Source: JAHOYW01 sp963664605
GTDB taxonomy: Bacteria; Verrucomicrobiota; Lentisphaeria; Victivallales; Victivallaceae
Assembly (NCBI GenBank): GCA_963664605.1
Contig: OY761536.1
Location: forward strand, 1,550,001-1,614,000
Length of the DNA stretch: 64,000 nt
Direction: 5' to 3'
The notes under the pieces were generated by a model, which worked only from the letters and a program-made list of their open reading frames with translations, searched no databases and was not told the origin of the DNA. Below, one piece after another: positions 1-9,000 of this stretch (position 1 is the first letter of the stretch; each line of letters opens with the position of its first letter). Both the position numbers and the translations under genes were made by a program.

Positions 1-236
1 TAAACTATTTTATTTATATCGACATGGTTCTTGATGAGGTCAATTATTACGTCGTCGGCATAAAGTTTATCTGCTTTGCGGCTCATTGTCGCGCAGAAGA
101 TCATATACCTGAGACGCTGTTTGTTATAAATAGGGAGGCGTGCTTTATATACTTTAAGCGCTCCAAGCTCATCACAAGTCGCGACTGTTCCAGTCAGCAT
201 CAGAAGCGTGGCAAGCAAATAAATTATTTTTTTCAA
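1..236 (-). CDS. LptC-like LPS export protein, partial (3' end outside window)
   Basis: An open frame runs from a TTG start at 236 (overlapping the TGA of kdsC) to the window edge without a stop. It begins MKKIIYLLATLLMLTGTVAT, an N-terminal signal/anchor, followed by a soluble stretch containing LPIYNKQRLRYMIF and KADKLYADDVIIDLI. The position directly after kdsC, the single N-terminal hydrophobic segment and the short soluble region resemble LptC, the bitopic inner-membrane/periplasmic protein that passes LPS from LptBFG to LptA. Only about 78 residues are visible, so the assignment rests mainly on context. The TTG start is chosen because it gives the signal-like N-terminus and a stop/start overlap typical of translational coupling. 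Confidence 0.5.
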   Translation of the reverse strand, partial: MKKIIYLLATLLMLTGTVATCDELGALKVYKARLPIYNKQRLRYMIFCATMSRKADKLYADDVIIDLIKNHVDINKIV

Positions 237-751
237 GAGATATAACGCTCCATTTGTTTGTCCCATTCGCCGCGCTGTCTGAGCAGCCATTCACACACTT
301 CGCGAACTGCACCGTAACCGCCGGAAACTTTAGTCCTGAAATCGGCGTATTCATCCATATATTCCGGGGCATCAGCGACTATAACGGCAATTCCTGCCTG
401 GCGGAGAACCGGCAGGTCAACTACATCATCACCCACATAAAGGCATTCATCCGCCTTTAAAGAATTTTCTTCAAGTAAGATCTCGAAAGCTTCTTTTTTG
501 TTCTTCCGGTTTTCATAGAGGAAATCGAACCCCAGTTCTTTAGCGCGTTTACGGTTGGCTTCCGCCTGTCTTCCGGAGAGCGCACCTACTTTGAATCCGG
601 CACGCATAAGCATTTTTATCCCATGTCCGTCATGCGCATTGAAAAACTTCACCTCATCTCCGGCGCTGTAGCCCATGCGTCCGTCAGTCATAACGCCGTC
701 AATATCCAGTACCAAAGCTTTTATCTTATTGATTCTTTCTTGAGAAATCAT
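233..751 (-). CDS. kdsC: 3-deoxy-D-manno-octulosonate 8-phosphate phosphatase KdsC
   Basis: This 172-residue HAD-superfamily phosphatase hydrolyses Kdo-8-phosphate to Kdo in the cytoplasm, the third step of Kdo synthesis. The HAD motif I nucleophile region reads LVLDIDGVMTDG (Asp16 and Asp18), motif II/III features follow (ALSGRQAEANRKRAKELG) and motif IV reads YVGDDVVDLPVL. The length and the short cap-less form match KdsC. The ATG at 751 has an AAGGAA ribosome site just upstream, inside the kdsA end, so the 26-bp overlap with kdsA looks real. It is part of the kdsB-kdsA-kdsC block on the minus strand. Confidence 0.93.
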   Translation of the reverse strand: MISQERINKIKALVLDIDGVMTDGRMGYSAGDEVKFFNAHDGHGIKMLMRAGFKVGALSGRQAEANRKRAKELGFDFLYENRKNKKEAFEILLEENSLKADECLYVGDDVVDLPVLRQAGIAVIVADAPEYMDEYADFRTKVSGGYGAVREVCEWLLRQRGEWDKQMERYIS

Positions 752-1547
752 AAATTTCCTTCACTTCCTGTAAAACAGTTTTAATCATATCAAAGTCCAG
801 GGAATTAGGACCATCTGAAAGAGCTTTTTCCGGTTCAGGGTGAACTTCGGTAAAGAGCACGTCTATTCCGACTGCCGCCGCGGCTCTGGCCAGCGGACGT
901 ATAAATTCACGTTGCCCGCCTGATGCATTTCCAAGTCCGCCGGGCAGTTGTACCGAATGCGTAGCGTCAAAGACTACCGGCACGTTCATTTCGCGCATTG
1001 TTGCCAGTCCCCGCATATCAACCACCAGGTTATGGTATCCGAAACTGCTTCCGCGCTCAGTCAGCATTACTTTTTCATTTCCCGAATCCTGAACTTTTTC
1101 GACCGCGCAACGCATATCCTCAGGAGCCATGAACTGTCCTTTTTTTATGTTGACAGTCTTGCCGGTAACGGCACAGGCGACCAGCAGGTCGGTTTGCCGG
1201 CAGAGGAAAGCCGGGATTTGCAGCACATCTGCGACTTCCGCGCATTTTGCCGCTTGATCTGCTTCGTGGACATCTGTTACAATTGGTAAATCAAACGAAT
1301 GTTTGATCTCAGCAAGTATTTTCAGCCCTTCATCAATACCGGGGCCGCGAAAAGATTTTACGCTTGAGCGGTTGGCTTTATCAAATGAAGCCTTAAACAT
1401 GTATTGAACATCAAGTCCTGCACAGAGATCCTGAAGATAGGCGGCGATCTTTTTGCACATGTCCATGCTTTCGACGACACAAGGGCCGCCAATCAAAGTT
1501 AATTTTTCGCCGATTATGACATCATCGGATATTCTGATATTTTTCAT
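726..1547 (-). CDS. kdsA: 3-deoxy-8-phosphooctulonate synthase KdsA
   Basis: A 273-residue DAHP-synthase class I family enzyme that condenses phosphoenolpyruvate with arabinose-5-phosphate to give Kdo-8-phosphate. Recognisable family segments are LIGGPCVVES near the N-terminus, FKASFDKANRSS (substrate loop), VTDVHE, KKGQFMAPEDM and TERGSSFGYHNLVVDMRG, then VVFDATHSVQLPGG and FTEVHPEPEKALSDGPN. Length is normal. The start ATG overlaps the kdsB stop (ATGA, 1544-1547), indicating translational coupling. Both the ...PGGLGNASGGQREF loop and the downstream His/Glu motif are intact, so it should be active. Confidence 0.96.
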   Translation of the reverse strand: MKNIRISDDVIIGEKLTLIGGPCVVESMDMCKKIAAYLQDLCAGLDVQYMFKASFDKANRSSVKSFRGPGIDEGLKILAEIKHSFDLPIVTDVHEADQAAKCAEVADVLQIPAFLCRQTDLLVACAVTGKTVNIKKGQFMAPEDMRCAVEKVQDSGNEKVMLTERGSSFGYHNLVVDMRGLATMREMNVPVVFDATHSVQLPGGLGNASGGQREFIRPLARAAAAVGIDVLFTEVHPEPEKALSDGPNSLDFDMIKTVLQEVKEIYDFSRKNQ

Positions 1548-2320
1548 GAAATTATTTTCCTTCCTGCTGACTGTTTATCGATTTCATCCTGAATTACTTC
1601 GCGCAGCTTAGTTTCAGCGATTTTCAGGTCTTCAGGCGTATCGACGCCGATGCTCTCCAGATTGCTCCGCATGAGGTATATTTTCATACCGTTCTCCAGA
1701 GCCCGCAGTTGTTCGAGTTTTTCACAGGATTCAAGTCTGCCTTCGGGAAGGGCTACAAATTGTTCAAGTGCTGCCTTGCGGTAAGCGTAAATCCCCCAGT
1801 GCAGAAGAGCCTGGGTGTCAATGCCGCCTTCGCGCAGGAAAGGTATCAGAGCACGACTGAAGTATAAAGCAAAATCAAAATTATCGACAACGACTTTTAC
1901 ATTATTCGGATTAGCCAGTTCATCACGATTTCCAGGAACCCCGACTGTTCCTATTTCCACCTCAGGATTTGATTGCATAAGTATTATCAGGTCATTAATG
2001 ACTTCAACCGGGATCAGCGGTTCGTCGCCTTGAATATTGATGATTATATCACAATCCATTTCCCTGGCTGCTTCGCAGACCCGGTCCGTTCCGGACGGGT
2101 GTTCGGAAGACGTCAGGACGGCGTTGCCGCCGAAAGCCTCAACTGCCTCAAGAACTTCTTGATTATCAGTAGCGACCAACACTTCATCCGCGATTGAGGA
2201 AGCGGCTTTTGCATAGACCCATTGGATCATCGGCTTACCGCACAACTGTGCCAGTACTTTACCCGGGAAACGGGTGCTGGCGAAGCGCGCCGGAATTATA
2301 GCTGCTGTTCTGTTATTCAA
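1544..2320 (-). CDS. kdsB: 3-deoxy-manno-octulosonate cytidylyltransferase KdsB
   Basis: CMP-Kdo synthetase, 258 residues, activates Kdo with CTP before transfer to lipid A. It has the nucleotidyltransferase start IIPARFASTRFPGKVLAQ, then GKPMIQWVYAKA, the TSSEHPSGTDRVCEA motif, and NIQGDEPLIP, which are all KdsB signatures. The C-terminal half contains RKAALEQFVALPEGRLESCE and GVDTPEDL. Four bases overlap the downstream kdsA and only three bases separate it from the upstream kinase gene, consistent with one LPS-core operon transcribed on the minus strand. Confidence 0.96.
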   Translation of the reverse strand: MNNRTAAIIPARFASTRFPGKVLAQLCGKPMIQWVYAKAASSIADEVLVATDNQEVLEAVEAFGGNAVLTSSEHPSGTDRVCEAAREMDCDIIINIQGDEPLIPVEVINDLIILMQSNPEVEIGTVGVPGNRDELANPNNVKVVVDNFDFALYFSRALIPFLREGGIDTQALLHWGIYAYRKAALEQFVALPEGRLESCEKLEQLRALENGMKIYLMRSNLESIGVDTPEDLKIAETKLREVIQDEIDKQSAGRKIIS

Positions 2321-2323
2321 TTC

Positions 2324-3334
2324 TTATACCCCCCGGTTAAAACTTTCAAGTAATTCTTCTTTGCTAACGGTGACCGTACCGACTTTGCCGACCACGATGC
2401 CGGCGGCGTGATTAGCAATTTCCGCCGCTTCGACCGGATCTGCACCGGTGCTTAAAGCCAAGGTGAAGGCCGCAATGACCGTGTCTCCGGCTCCGGATAC
2501 ATCATAAACTTCACGCGCTTTGGTCGGGATCACCACCATTTCAGCATCTTTGCGGAATAGAGCCATCCCTTGTGATGCTAATGAGATAATTAAATAGTCC
2601 GGTTCCCATTCATCCAGTATTTGTTTGGCAACTGCGTGCAGCTGTTTGTCGTCCTTAACCGCCATACCGTTGCCCTGCTGGAAGGTTCCGGTGATTGCGA
2701 ATGCTTCACTACGGTTAGGTTTCATAACGGTCAGCCCTTTTACATTTAATAAATGTCCCGGTTTAGGGTCAAGAGAAGTTATAATATTATTTTCTCTGGC
2801 AGCGGGAATGAGCTGATTGAGCATTTCTTCGTTCAGTACGCCTTTGCCGTAATCCTCAAAAATGATTGCGTCGACTGCTTTCAAATCTATCAATCTTTTT
2901 ATCTCAACAATCATTTCCTGACGAATAATATCATCAAGTTTTTCTGTATCTTCAAAATCAACCCGCAACAGTTGTTGCGCGGAAGCTATAATACGTTCTT
3001 TCTGGGTTGTCCGGCGTGATTTATCAACAGAGAGGCTTGCCGGATCAATATTGTAAGCGGCGAAAAGATCTTTCATCTCATCTCCGCCGGGATCATTTCC
3101 GATAACGCCGTATGCTTTTACTTTGCCGCCCAGCGTAACAACATTGCGCATTACGTTTGCGGCTCCGCCCAGGCAGCAGCTTTTTTCTTTTACCTGAACG
3201 ACGGGTACCGGGGCTTCAGGGGAAATTCTTGAAGCTTTGCCCCAAATATAAACGTCAAGCATCAAATCGCCGACCACCGCAATCTTTATATCGCGGAATT
3301 TGTCAACAATTTTTTTCAGACGGGCTTTTTTCAT
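2324..3334 (-). CDS. rfaE1: D-glycero-beta-D-manno-heptose-7-phosphate kinase (RfaE domain I)
   Basis: A 336-residue PfkB/ribokinase-family sugar kinase that corresponds to the kinase half of HldE. It phosphorylates heptose-7-phosphate at C1 in the ADP-heptose pathway. N-terminal signatures are VVGDLMLDVYIWG and RISPEAPVPVV followed by LGGAANVMRN. The C-terminal PfkB signature DVSGAGDTVIAAFTLAL carries the catalytic Asp in GAGD. The nucleotidyltransferase half (RfaE2) is not fused to it and is not visible in the window, so it is presumably encoded elsewhere. It stands immediately upstream of kdsB and was probably co-transcribed with the Kdo genes. Confidence 0.93.
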   Translation of the reverse strand: MKKARLKKIVDKFRDIKIAVVGDLMLDVYIWGKASRISPEAPVPVVQVKEKSCCLGGAANVMRNVVTLGGKVKAYGVIGNDPGGDEMKDLFAAYNIDPASLSVDKSRRTTQKERIIASAQQLLRVDFEDTEKLDDIIRQEMIVEIKRLIDLKAVDAIIFEDYGKGVLNEEMLNQLIPAARENNIITSLDPKPGHLLNVKGLTVMKPNRSEAFAITGTFQQGNGMAVKDDKQLHAVAKQILDEWEPDYLIISLASQGMALFRKDAEMVVIPTKAREVYDVSGAGDTVIAAFTLALSTGADPVEAAEIANHAAGIVVGKVGTVTVSKEELLESFNRGV

Positions 3335-3352
3335 AAACTATTCTCCAAAATA

Positions 3353-3823
3353 TTAATTGGCATTATTAGTCTTTGCCAGTTCTTTTTTAAGGTTTTTTAT
3401 AAAATTTTCAGTTTTAATATGAGCATCGGTACTGTAGGCCCCTTTGCTGTGCAGTCCACTAAGAAAGGTGCGGGTACCGCTTATTGTCTTTTTGATTTCT
3501 TCGATTTCCTTAAAACCTATATCATATTGATGTTTACGGAGATATTCTGCCAGCGGAGTCATGCTGTCGGCAATAATTTTGGCTTCGTCTCCCGCATATT
3601 CATGTTTGAATTTCTGACGCAGGAAAGCGTTGCGGACAGCATCAAATTCGTTAACCATCTCCTGGCGTGCAACTTCTTTTGCCCAAACCCCTTCTATCTG
3701 CAAGTGAGCCGGGATAACGATAGCCATGGAGATCTCAAAGAATATAATCAGGAAAAAAATCACGATTGCTGAATAGGCAATATAATCTTTTTTAAAGTTT
3801 GCCGAAAACTCAAGCTTTTTCAA
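3353..3823 (-). CDS. Small single-span membrane protein, unknown
   Basis: A 156-residue protein I do not recognise. Residues about 15-38 (YSAIVIFFLIIFFEISMAIV) form one transmembrane helix. The rest is charged and helical (EVARQEMVNEFDAVRNAFLR; EEIKKTISGTRTFLSG) and predicted to lie on one side of the membrane, probably the periplasm, given the short basic N-terminus. It is the first gene of the LPS-core block, 18 bp upstream of the heptose kinase gene, which suggests co-expression and perhaps an envelope role. No enzymatic motif is visible. Confidence 0.7.
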   Translation of the reverse strand: MKKLEFSANFKKDYIAYSAIVIFFLIIFFEISMAIVIPAHLQIEGVWAKEVARQEMVNEFDAVRNAFLRQKFKHEYAGDEAKIIADSMTPLAEYLRKHQYDIGFKEIEEIKKTISGTRTFLSGLHSKGAYSTDAHIKTENFIKNLKKELAKTNNAN

Positions 3824-3949
3824 AATATATCTCCGGAGTATTTTAAAACTTACTTACTAATAAAGAGAATTTATTAATCAGGTACAGTACAGTTCAAAGT
3901 CGACGATTGCAACTTTTATACAGTCATTTTTAACAGAATCATATTTTGA

Positions 3950-3991
3950 AACTGGTAACAGATAACAGATAACTGGTAATTGATAGCTGTT
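3950..3991. repeat. Heptanucleotide tandem repeat (AACNGRT-like), about 6 units
   Basis: Successive 7-base units read aactggt, aacagat, aacagat, aactggt, aattgat, agctgtt from 3950 to 3991. The period of exactly seven with drifting sequence is visible by eye. It lies in the 289-bp divergent intergenic region (3824-4112), which otherwise holds the promoter and operator sites of the regulator at 4113. Confidence 0.7.
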
Positions 3992-4001
3992 TGAGGAGGA
4001 G

Positions 4002-4098
4002 TATACAAGTTTATTCATTCGAAAATAAGTATAACTATTGACAATTTAAGCCTGATAGTATATAATTAATAGTATACAAGTTTATACAAGTATACAAG
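4002..4098. promoter_or_regulatory. Four TATACAAG operator-like repeats around the promoter
   Basis: The octamer TATACAAG occurs at 4002-4009, 4073-4080, 4083-4090 and 4091-4098. One copy is upstream of the -35 element and three are packed over the start site, just before the ribosome site AAGG (4100-4103). The arrangement suggests autoregulation by the adjacent GntR-LacI protein. Which protein binds is an inference. Confidence 0.65.
4038..4066 (+). promoter_or_regulatory. Consensus sigma-70 promoter of the GntR-LacI regulator gene
   Basis: TTGACA at 4038-4043 and TATAAT at 4061-4066 are separated by 17 bp, a perfect match to the housekeeping promoter consensus. The expected transcription start (about 4073) falls on the first of three TATACAAG repeats, so bound repressor would block initiation. 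Confidence 0.85.
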
Positions 4099-4112
4099 TA
4101 AGGTGTTTTGAA

Positions 4113-5222
4113 ATGCGGAAAGTAATAGATAAAACTAATATAAAGCCGGTATATCTTCAGCTTGAGGACAAACTGAAGACAGCCATTATTACTGGTGAGA
4201 TAAAGCCTGGCGAAAAGATGCCGTCGGAGAATTCATTGAGCAGAAAATACGGTATTCACCGTCATACTGCCCGGAAAACTCTGAAGCTTCTCGCGGAAAG
4301 CGGAGTGATTGTCAGTGAACCGGGACGCGGATGGTTTGTAAAAGAGGGGATTTCGTCGCATCTGGCGATAACCGCCCGCAGTAATACGCAGAGTAAATCG
4401 ACGGTTGGGCTTTACGGCATTCCTATGGGAAATATACATAGTATATTTACTTCTTCTTTTATTAATAAGCTTTACTCTCTTAGTGAAAAGAATAATTGTT
4501 CCCTGAAAATTTTAACCGCGGAAGACATAAATAAACTGGAAAAAAGTGGAGGGTGTGAATATGATTTGGATTGTCTTTTCTGGGCGGTTCCCACTCCTGA
4601 AGATATTATACGTATAGAAAAAATTCATGATAACGGGACCAAAGTGCTGGTTGCTAATCGTCAGCTTTTTGGAACCAATATCCCTTATGTGGCAATAGAC
4701 CAATATTCCGGAACCCGCGAACTGGTTGCTCTCCTGACCAGAGCCGGACATAAAAAGATAGGCTGTATTACGTCAGATCATCCGTACCGTTATATTTCAG
4801 AGCGTTGGCGCGGTTTCAGTGATGCATTGCATGAAGCGGGTATAGAAGTCGATGAAAAGCGGGTTATGCATATTCTTGACTCAAATAATTTTAAAGATAA
4901 ATTGAGAGATTTTTTCGCTGAAAATAAAGATATGACCGGTTTGTTCATTGCGGGAGAGATTTTTCAAAAGCAGACTTTTGAATTTATTGCTGAAAATAAT
5001 ATTCGCATACCGGAAAATATTTCAATCGTTGCGTTTGACCGGGTGGTGGAACCGCCGGAAAATGTACAAATAGTTTATCTGGAGCAACCGGTGGCTGAAA
5101 TGGCTGAAAATCTTTACAATGGTCTTAGTCAAATGCTTGAAGGAGAGAAAGACATACAAAATAAAATGATAAAACCTGTGATTTGCCCAGGAAACAGTAT
5201 AAAAGAAATAAAATCTAAATAA
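4113..5222 (+). CDS. GntR-type HTH / LacI-type sensor transcriptional regulator
   Basis: A 369-residue hybrid regulator. Residues about 10-75 are a GntR winged helix (KPVYLQLEDKLKTAIITGEI, GEKMPSENSLSRKYGIHRHT, ESGVIVSEPGRGWFV). Residues about 95-369 form a periplasmic-binding-protein-like sugar-sensor domain of the LacI/GalR type (VGLYGIPMGN, IPYVAIDQYSGT, HKKIGCITSD, NISIVAFDRVVEPP). This architecture is frequent in Lentisphaerota and Planctomycetota carbohydrate loci. The ATG at 4113 follows AAGG at a suitable distance. It stands at the head of the pseudopilin/secreted-hydrolase genes and probably controls them as well as itself. The effector is unknown. Confidence 0.9.
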   Translation: MRKVIDKTNIKPVYLQLEDKLKTAIITGEIKPGEKMPSENSLSRKYGIHRHTARKTLKLLAESGVIVSEPGRGWFVKEGISSHLAITARSNTQSKSTVGLYGIPMGNIHSIFTSSFINKLYSLSEKNNCSLKILTAEDINKLEKSGGCEYDLDCLFWAVPTPEDIIRIEKIHDNGTKVLVANRQLFGTNIPYVAIDQYSGTRELVALLTRAGHKKIGCITSDHPYRYISERWRGFSDALHEAGIEVDEKRVMHILDSNNFKDKLRDFFAENKDMTGLFIAGEIFQKQTFEFIAENNIRIPENISIVAFDRVVEPPENVQIVYLEQPVAEMAENLYNGLSQMLEGEKDIQNKMIKPVICPGNSIKEIKSK

Positions 5223-5238
5223 AAAAAGGAGACGTGAA

Positions 5239-5994
5239 ATGAAAACAAAAAGCATTCTTTCAAAGGCAATGTTCACACTTATTGAACTCCTCGTTGTGAT
5301 TGCTATCATAGCAATTCTCGCTTCAATGTTATTACCGGCGCTTAATCAGGCCCGTGAGAAAGCTAAAGCCATCAGCTGCCTGTCCAACCTGAAACAGCTG
5401 GGGCTTGCCACCGCTCTTTATCGTGATAGTTATGATGCATATTATCCGCCATCTCGCGCCAGATACTATCCCGGCGGTTATTGGACAAATCTGATTGCGC
5501 CGTTTCTGAACGATACCGGCACTGACGGCTATAAAGATCATCAGGCGTTTAAATGTCCTTCGGTACAGAAATTTTTCTTTCCTTCCACTCCTGGTTACGG
5601 ATATAACCAGCATCATATAGGTGGTGGCTACTGCTATACAGCTTCGGGTACAAGTTACCTTGTTTATGAACTGCTTCCTGCACGGGAAAGCCAGGTAGCT
5701 AATCCGTCTCAAACTTTGATACATTGTGATGTTCGCCATTTAAGTGAGGGTTACGAGTTATATGGTTATTATTATGCTAATTCATTCAACGGAACCAGTG
5801 GCGGTAACGCTTACGCGCGCCATAACAGTACAATTAATATTGTCTGGGGTGACGGTCATGCTTCAGGAGTAAAATGCAGAGATCCGTTTAATCCTTATAA
5901 CGAATTAGGTTCGAGCAGTGCAAGGAATGTGACTCCGCCAGCTACATTGCCTAATACTGTATGGGATCGTTATAAGAAAAGTATAAATCTTTAG
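5239..5994 (+). CDS. Pseudopilin-like secreted protein with H-X9-DG C-terminal motif
   Basis: A 251-residue protein with a type IV prepilin-like N-terminus (FTLIELLVVIAIIAILASML, residue 12 onwards) that a prepilin peptidase would process before Phe12. A soluble domain follows, containing CLSNLKQLGLATALYRD, and near the C-terminus HNSTINIVWGDGHA, which fits the H-X9-DG pattern. This DUF1559-like/pseudopilin family is massively expanded in PVC-group bacteria and is usually placed beside glycan-degradation genes. Function is not established; a secretion or surface-display role is often guessed. A strong ribosome site (AAAGGAG) precedes the ATG, 16 bp after the regulator stop. Confidence 0.9.
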   Translation: MKTKSILSKAMFTLIELLVVIAIIAILASMLLPALNQAREKAKAISCLSNLKQLGLATALYRDSYDAYYPPSRARYYPGGYWTNLIAPFLNDTGTDGYKDHQAFKCPSVQKFFFPSTPGYGYNQHHIGGGYCYTASGTSYLVYELLPARESQVANPSQTLIHCDVRHLSEGYELYGYYYANSFNGTSGGNAYARHNSTINIVWGDGHASGVKCRDPFNPYNELGSSSARNVTPPATLPNTVWDRYKKSINL

Positions 5995-6007
5995 ATAAGG
6001 TAGGAAT

Positions 6008-9000
6008 ATGCGTATTCTGTTCTATTGGCTTATGTTTCTGTCTGTCTTTAACTCTGTTGCCGGAGAGAAATCGTTTTACCTTAAATCCGGGGATTATGAG
6101 TTGAAAATCAGCAAAAAATATAAATATACTGTCCGCCAGGTTAAATATGCCGGCGTTATACTGGGAACTCAAAGCGGTTTCTATGGAACAGTCATGGCTC
6201 ATGGTAAAGGCAGGTATGTCGGAGCTGGACATGGAGAGGGCGGCTTTGAAAAAATACTCAAGGTTGAACTGTTCGCGGACGGGAAGCAGGTTATTCCTGA
6301 TGACGGGAAGACTTATAGTGCTAAGAAATTGCTGCTGAGGAAAATATCTGTGTTTGACAAGCTGTGTTTCAAAAGTGAAATAAGCTTGTCTCCTGAAGGG
6401 ATTATTGAGCGCAAACGCTTTGTTGCAACAGCGAAGCAACCTATACATTTACTATACATTTATCTGTTGTGCTGGAATAGATCAACAGACGGCTGGCTGG
6501 CTGAAGGCGTTGACGGTAAAAGGTATTCCGGGACATTTGGAACTGAATTTAAAGGCAGGAGCTTATGGCATTTAAATAAAGATGTAAAATGGGCGGCTAA
6601 TATTGATTCGAAAAGTGGCAGGGGTATGTTGATGTATTATCCCAAACCGATTATCGGACAAGGCAGAAAAAGCTCGTTCTGGGAAGTGAAAAACGCTTAC
6701 AATAAGTATTATTTAATGCTTAAAACTCCTAAAGTTTTTCCTGCTGGATATGAATCTCCGGTATACACCTTGGTATTAAAAGGTTTTAGTGCTGATAAAT
6801 CAAATTTTTTGCAAAAAGCGGAGGAGGCTGTGAAGAAAGCTTCAAAAATCAAACTGAGTAAATTAGAAAAAATTGTTTTGCCCAAAGCTGAAAAAAATGT
6901 TGAAAAAAAAGGTGATTTGCAGAATGCTGTCTGTTTTAGTGTTGATTATACGGAAACTACTTCAACTGATGCTAAAGTTGCCGCTAAAAAAGCTGGAGGC
7001 GATAAAAACGGCACAATACTCCTGGCTAAAAAAGCGGTATTTGATTTCGATAATATGGCTCATACTATTCGTGGACTTGCTGTAGGTACGGAAGGTTCAA
7101 CTGTCAAGTATAGCGCTTCAGGTAATTTGAATCCCGGGAAAGGTGCGATAGAGTTGCTTGTAAAAGCTGAGAACTGGGCATGGAATGATAAAAAAGTGCA
7201 TATATTCATGCAAACATCCATCCCACGGACTAAAGGCGCTGGCAAACTATACCTTTATAAATATAAAACCAGCGGCCTCGCGCTTTATATTGAACTCAAT
7301 AAAACAGGAGAAAAAGCTTTTCTCAACTGTCCGGTAAAAGAATGGAAAGATAAATCATGGCACCATGTCGCCGTAAGCTATAGTCCTGATGAAGTAGTTT
7401 TATATGTTGATGGAATCAGGCGTAAAGCGGCTCAGTTAGGCGCTGTCAGAGAATGGGCCGACGCATTTTATGTAGGTCCGGCTTCTACAAAATTTGGCTA
7501 TGAAGGTAAATCAACAGTCAGCATAGTTAATATGTATGACCGTCCGCTTTCAGGCCAGGAAGTCAGAGCGTTGGCTAAAGACCGCCTTCCCGATCTAAAA
7601 ATGAATGTATCAGCAGAAGATGCTGCCTTGATCGGGAAAAGGGATACAGGGAAGCCAAGCCCATGGTTTAAAGATCGTCCGAAACTTGGCATGAAAGCCT
7701 TGGAAGATGATACGGTTTTGCCTCCATGGACTCCTGTTAAATATGCGAAAAAAAGAGTATCCGTCTGGGGACGTGAATACAAATTGTCAGGAAACGGCAT
7801 ATTGGAAGCAATCAAAGCAACAGGAGCTCTGTTGCTTAAAGCCCCGATAATGCTTGAAATAACTGTAAACGGCAAAAAGCAAAAACTCAATTTTTCCGAT
7901 CCTGAAATCGTTAAACAAGGGAGAGGCAGGATTACCTTAAAACGTCAGTCGGAAGTCGGTACTTTGAAAGCTTCTATTGAATACATGATCGAGTTCGACG
8001 GGATGGTTTGGAGCAAACTGAATATCAAGCCTGAAAAGCAGAAGATCAGTGAAATGAAATTGATTATACCTTTTAGCAAAGAAAACACTAAATTTATTCA
8101 TTATGTTGGAGCTCCAACGGTTTATGAATCACAGGATTTGGTTAAGAATTCTTTTTCCCGGGCTTTGGGAACAAAAAAAGGACTATTGTTTAAAAGCGGA
8201 TTTAAGACAAATGTCTGGATTGGCGATAATAATCGCGGATTGCTCTGGTTTGCCGAGTCCGAACAGAACTGGTGGCCGAAACAGCGTGACGATATGATAG
8301 AGGTATCAAGAAATAATAGAGGCGATGTTGAGCTTGTATTGAACATGGTGACTGAAAATATTCCATACGGCAGCAGATCTGAACTGGTATATAGCTTCGG
8401 GCTGATGGCTACACCGGTAAAACCTCTCCCTGAAGGTTGGCGCGGCGAAACATTTTCGGCACAATACGATTCTTTTACAAAAGACTGGCGCGGAACTTGT
8501 CTGATCTACTGGCCCAATGAATGGCGCTGGATGATGCTTGATCCGGAGCCGCACCGGGCGCTGAATGTAGAGCGCAACCGTACTAAAATAAAGCGCGATT
8601 CCAGTGAAAAAAGAAAAATTATTCCTTACTGGACACGCCTGCATTATCCGGTAAAAGCCGATGAAAAAATAAATCCGGACGCAGTGAAAATGCAGAAAGA
8701 ATGGAGTACCATTCCCGGACGGCCCGGCGGCGGCAGCCATCAAATGTACCGTGCCGCATGCACCAGTGAATGGACAGACTACTTGGTCTGGTGCGTTGAT
8801 CAATGGACAAAGATAATGGGTAATATTGATGGCGTTTATATAGATGAAACCCAGCCTATACCGAATTCAAAAGCATTAAGCGGGGGAGGCTATGATGACC
8901 TTAAGGGTGTGCGAAGACCGACGTTTGAAGTCTTTGGCAGCCGGAATTTTATTAAAAGGGTTACTTATAATATATGGAAACGTAATAATGCGGTTCCGTC

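Noticed and set aside
3950..4098. Closely spaced short repeats taken as a possible CRISPR array
   Set aside because: Units are 7-8 bp with no unique spacers of constant 25-40 bp length and no cas genes nearby.
8306..8803. 165-residue minus-strand open frame inside the secreted LamG/GH-like gene
   Set aside because: Composition-driven antisense frame within a strongly coding plus-strand gene; no ribosome site, no recognisable motif.
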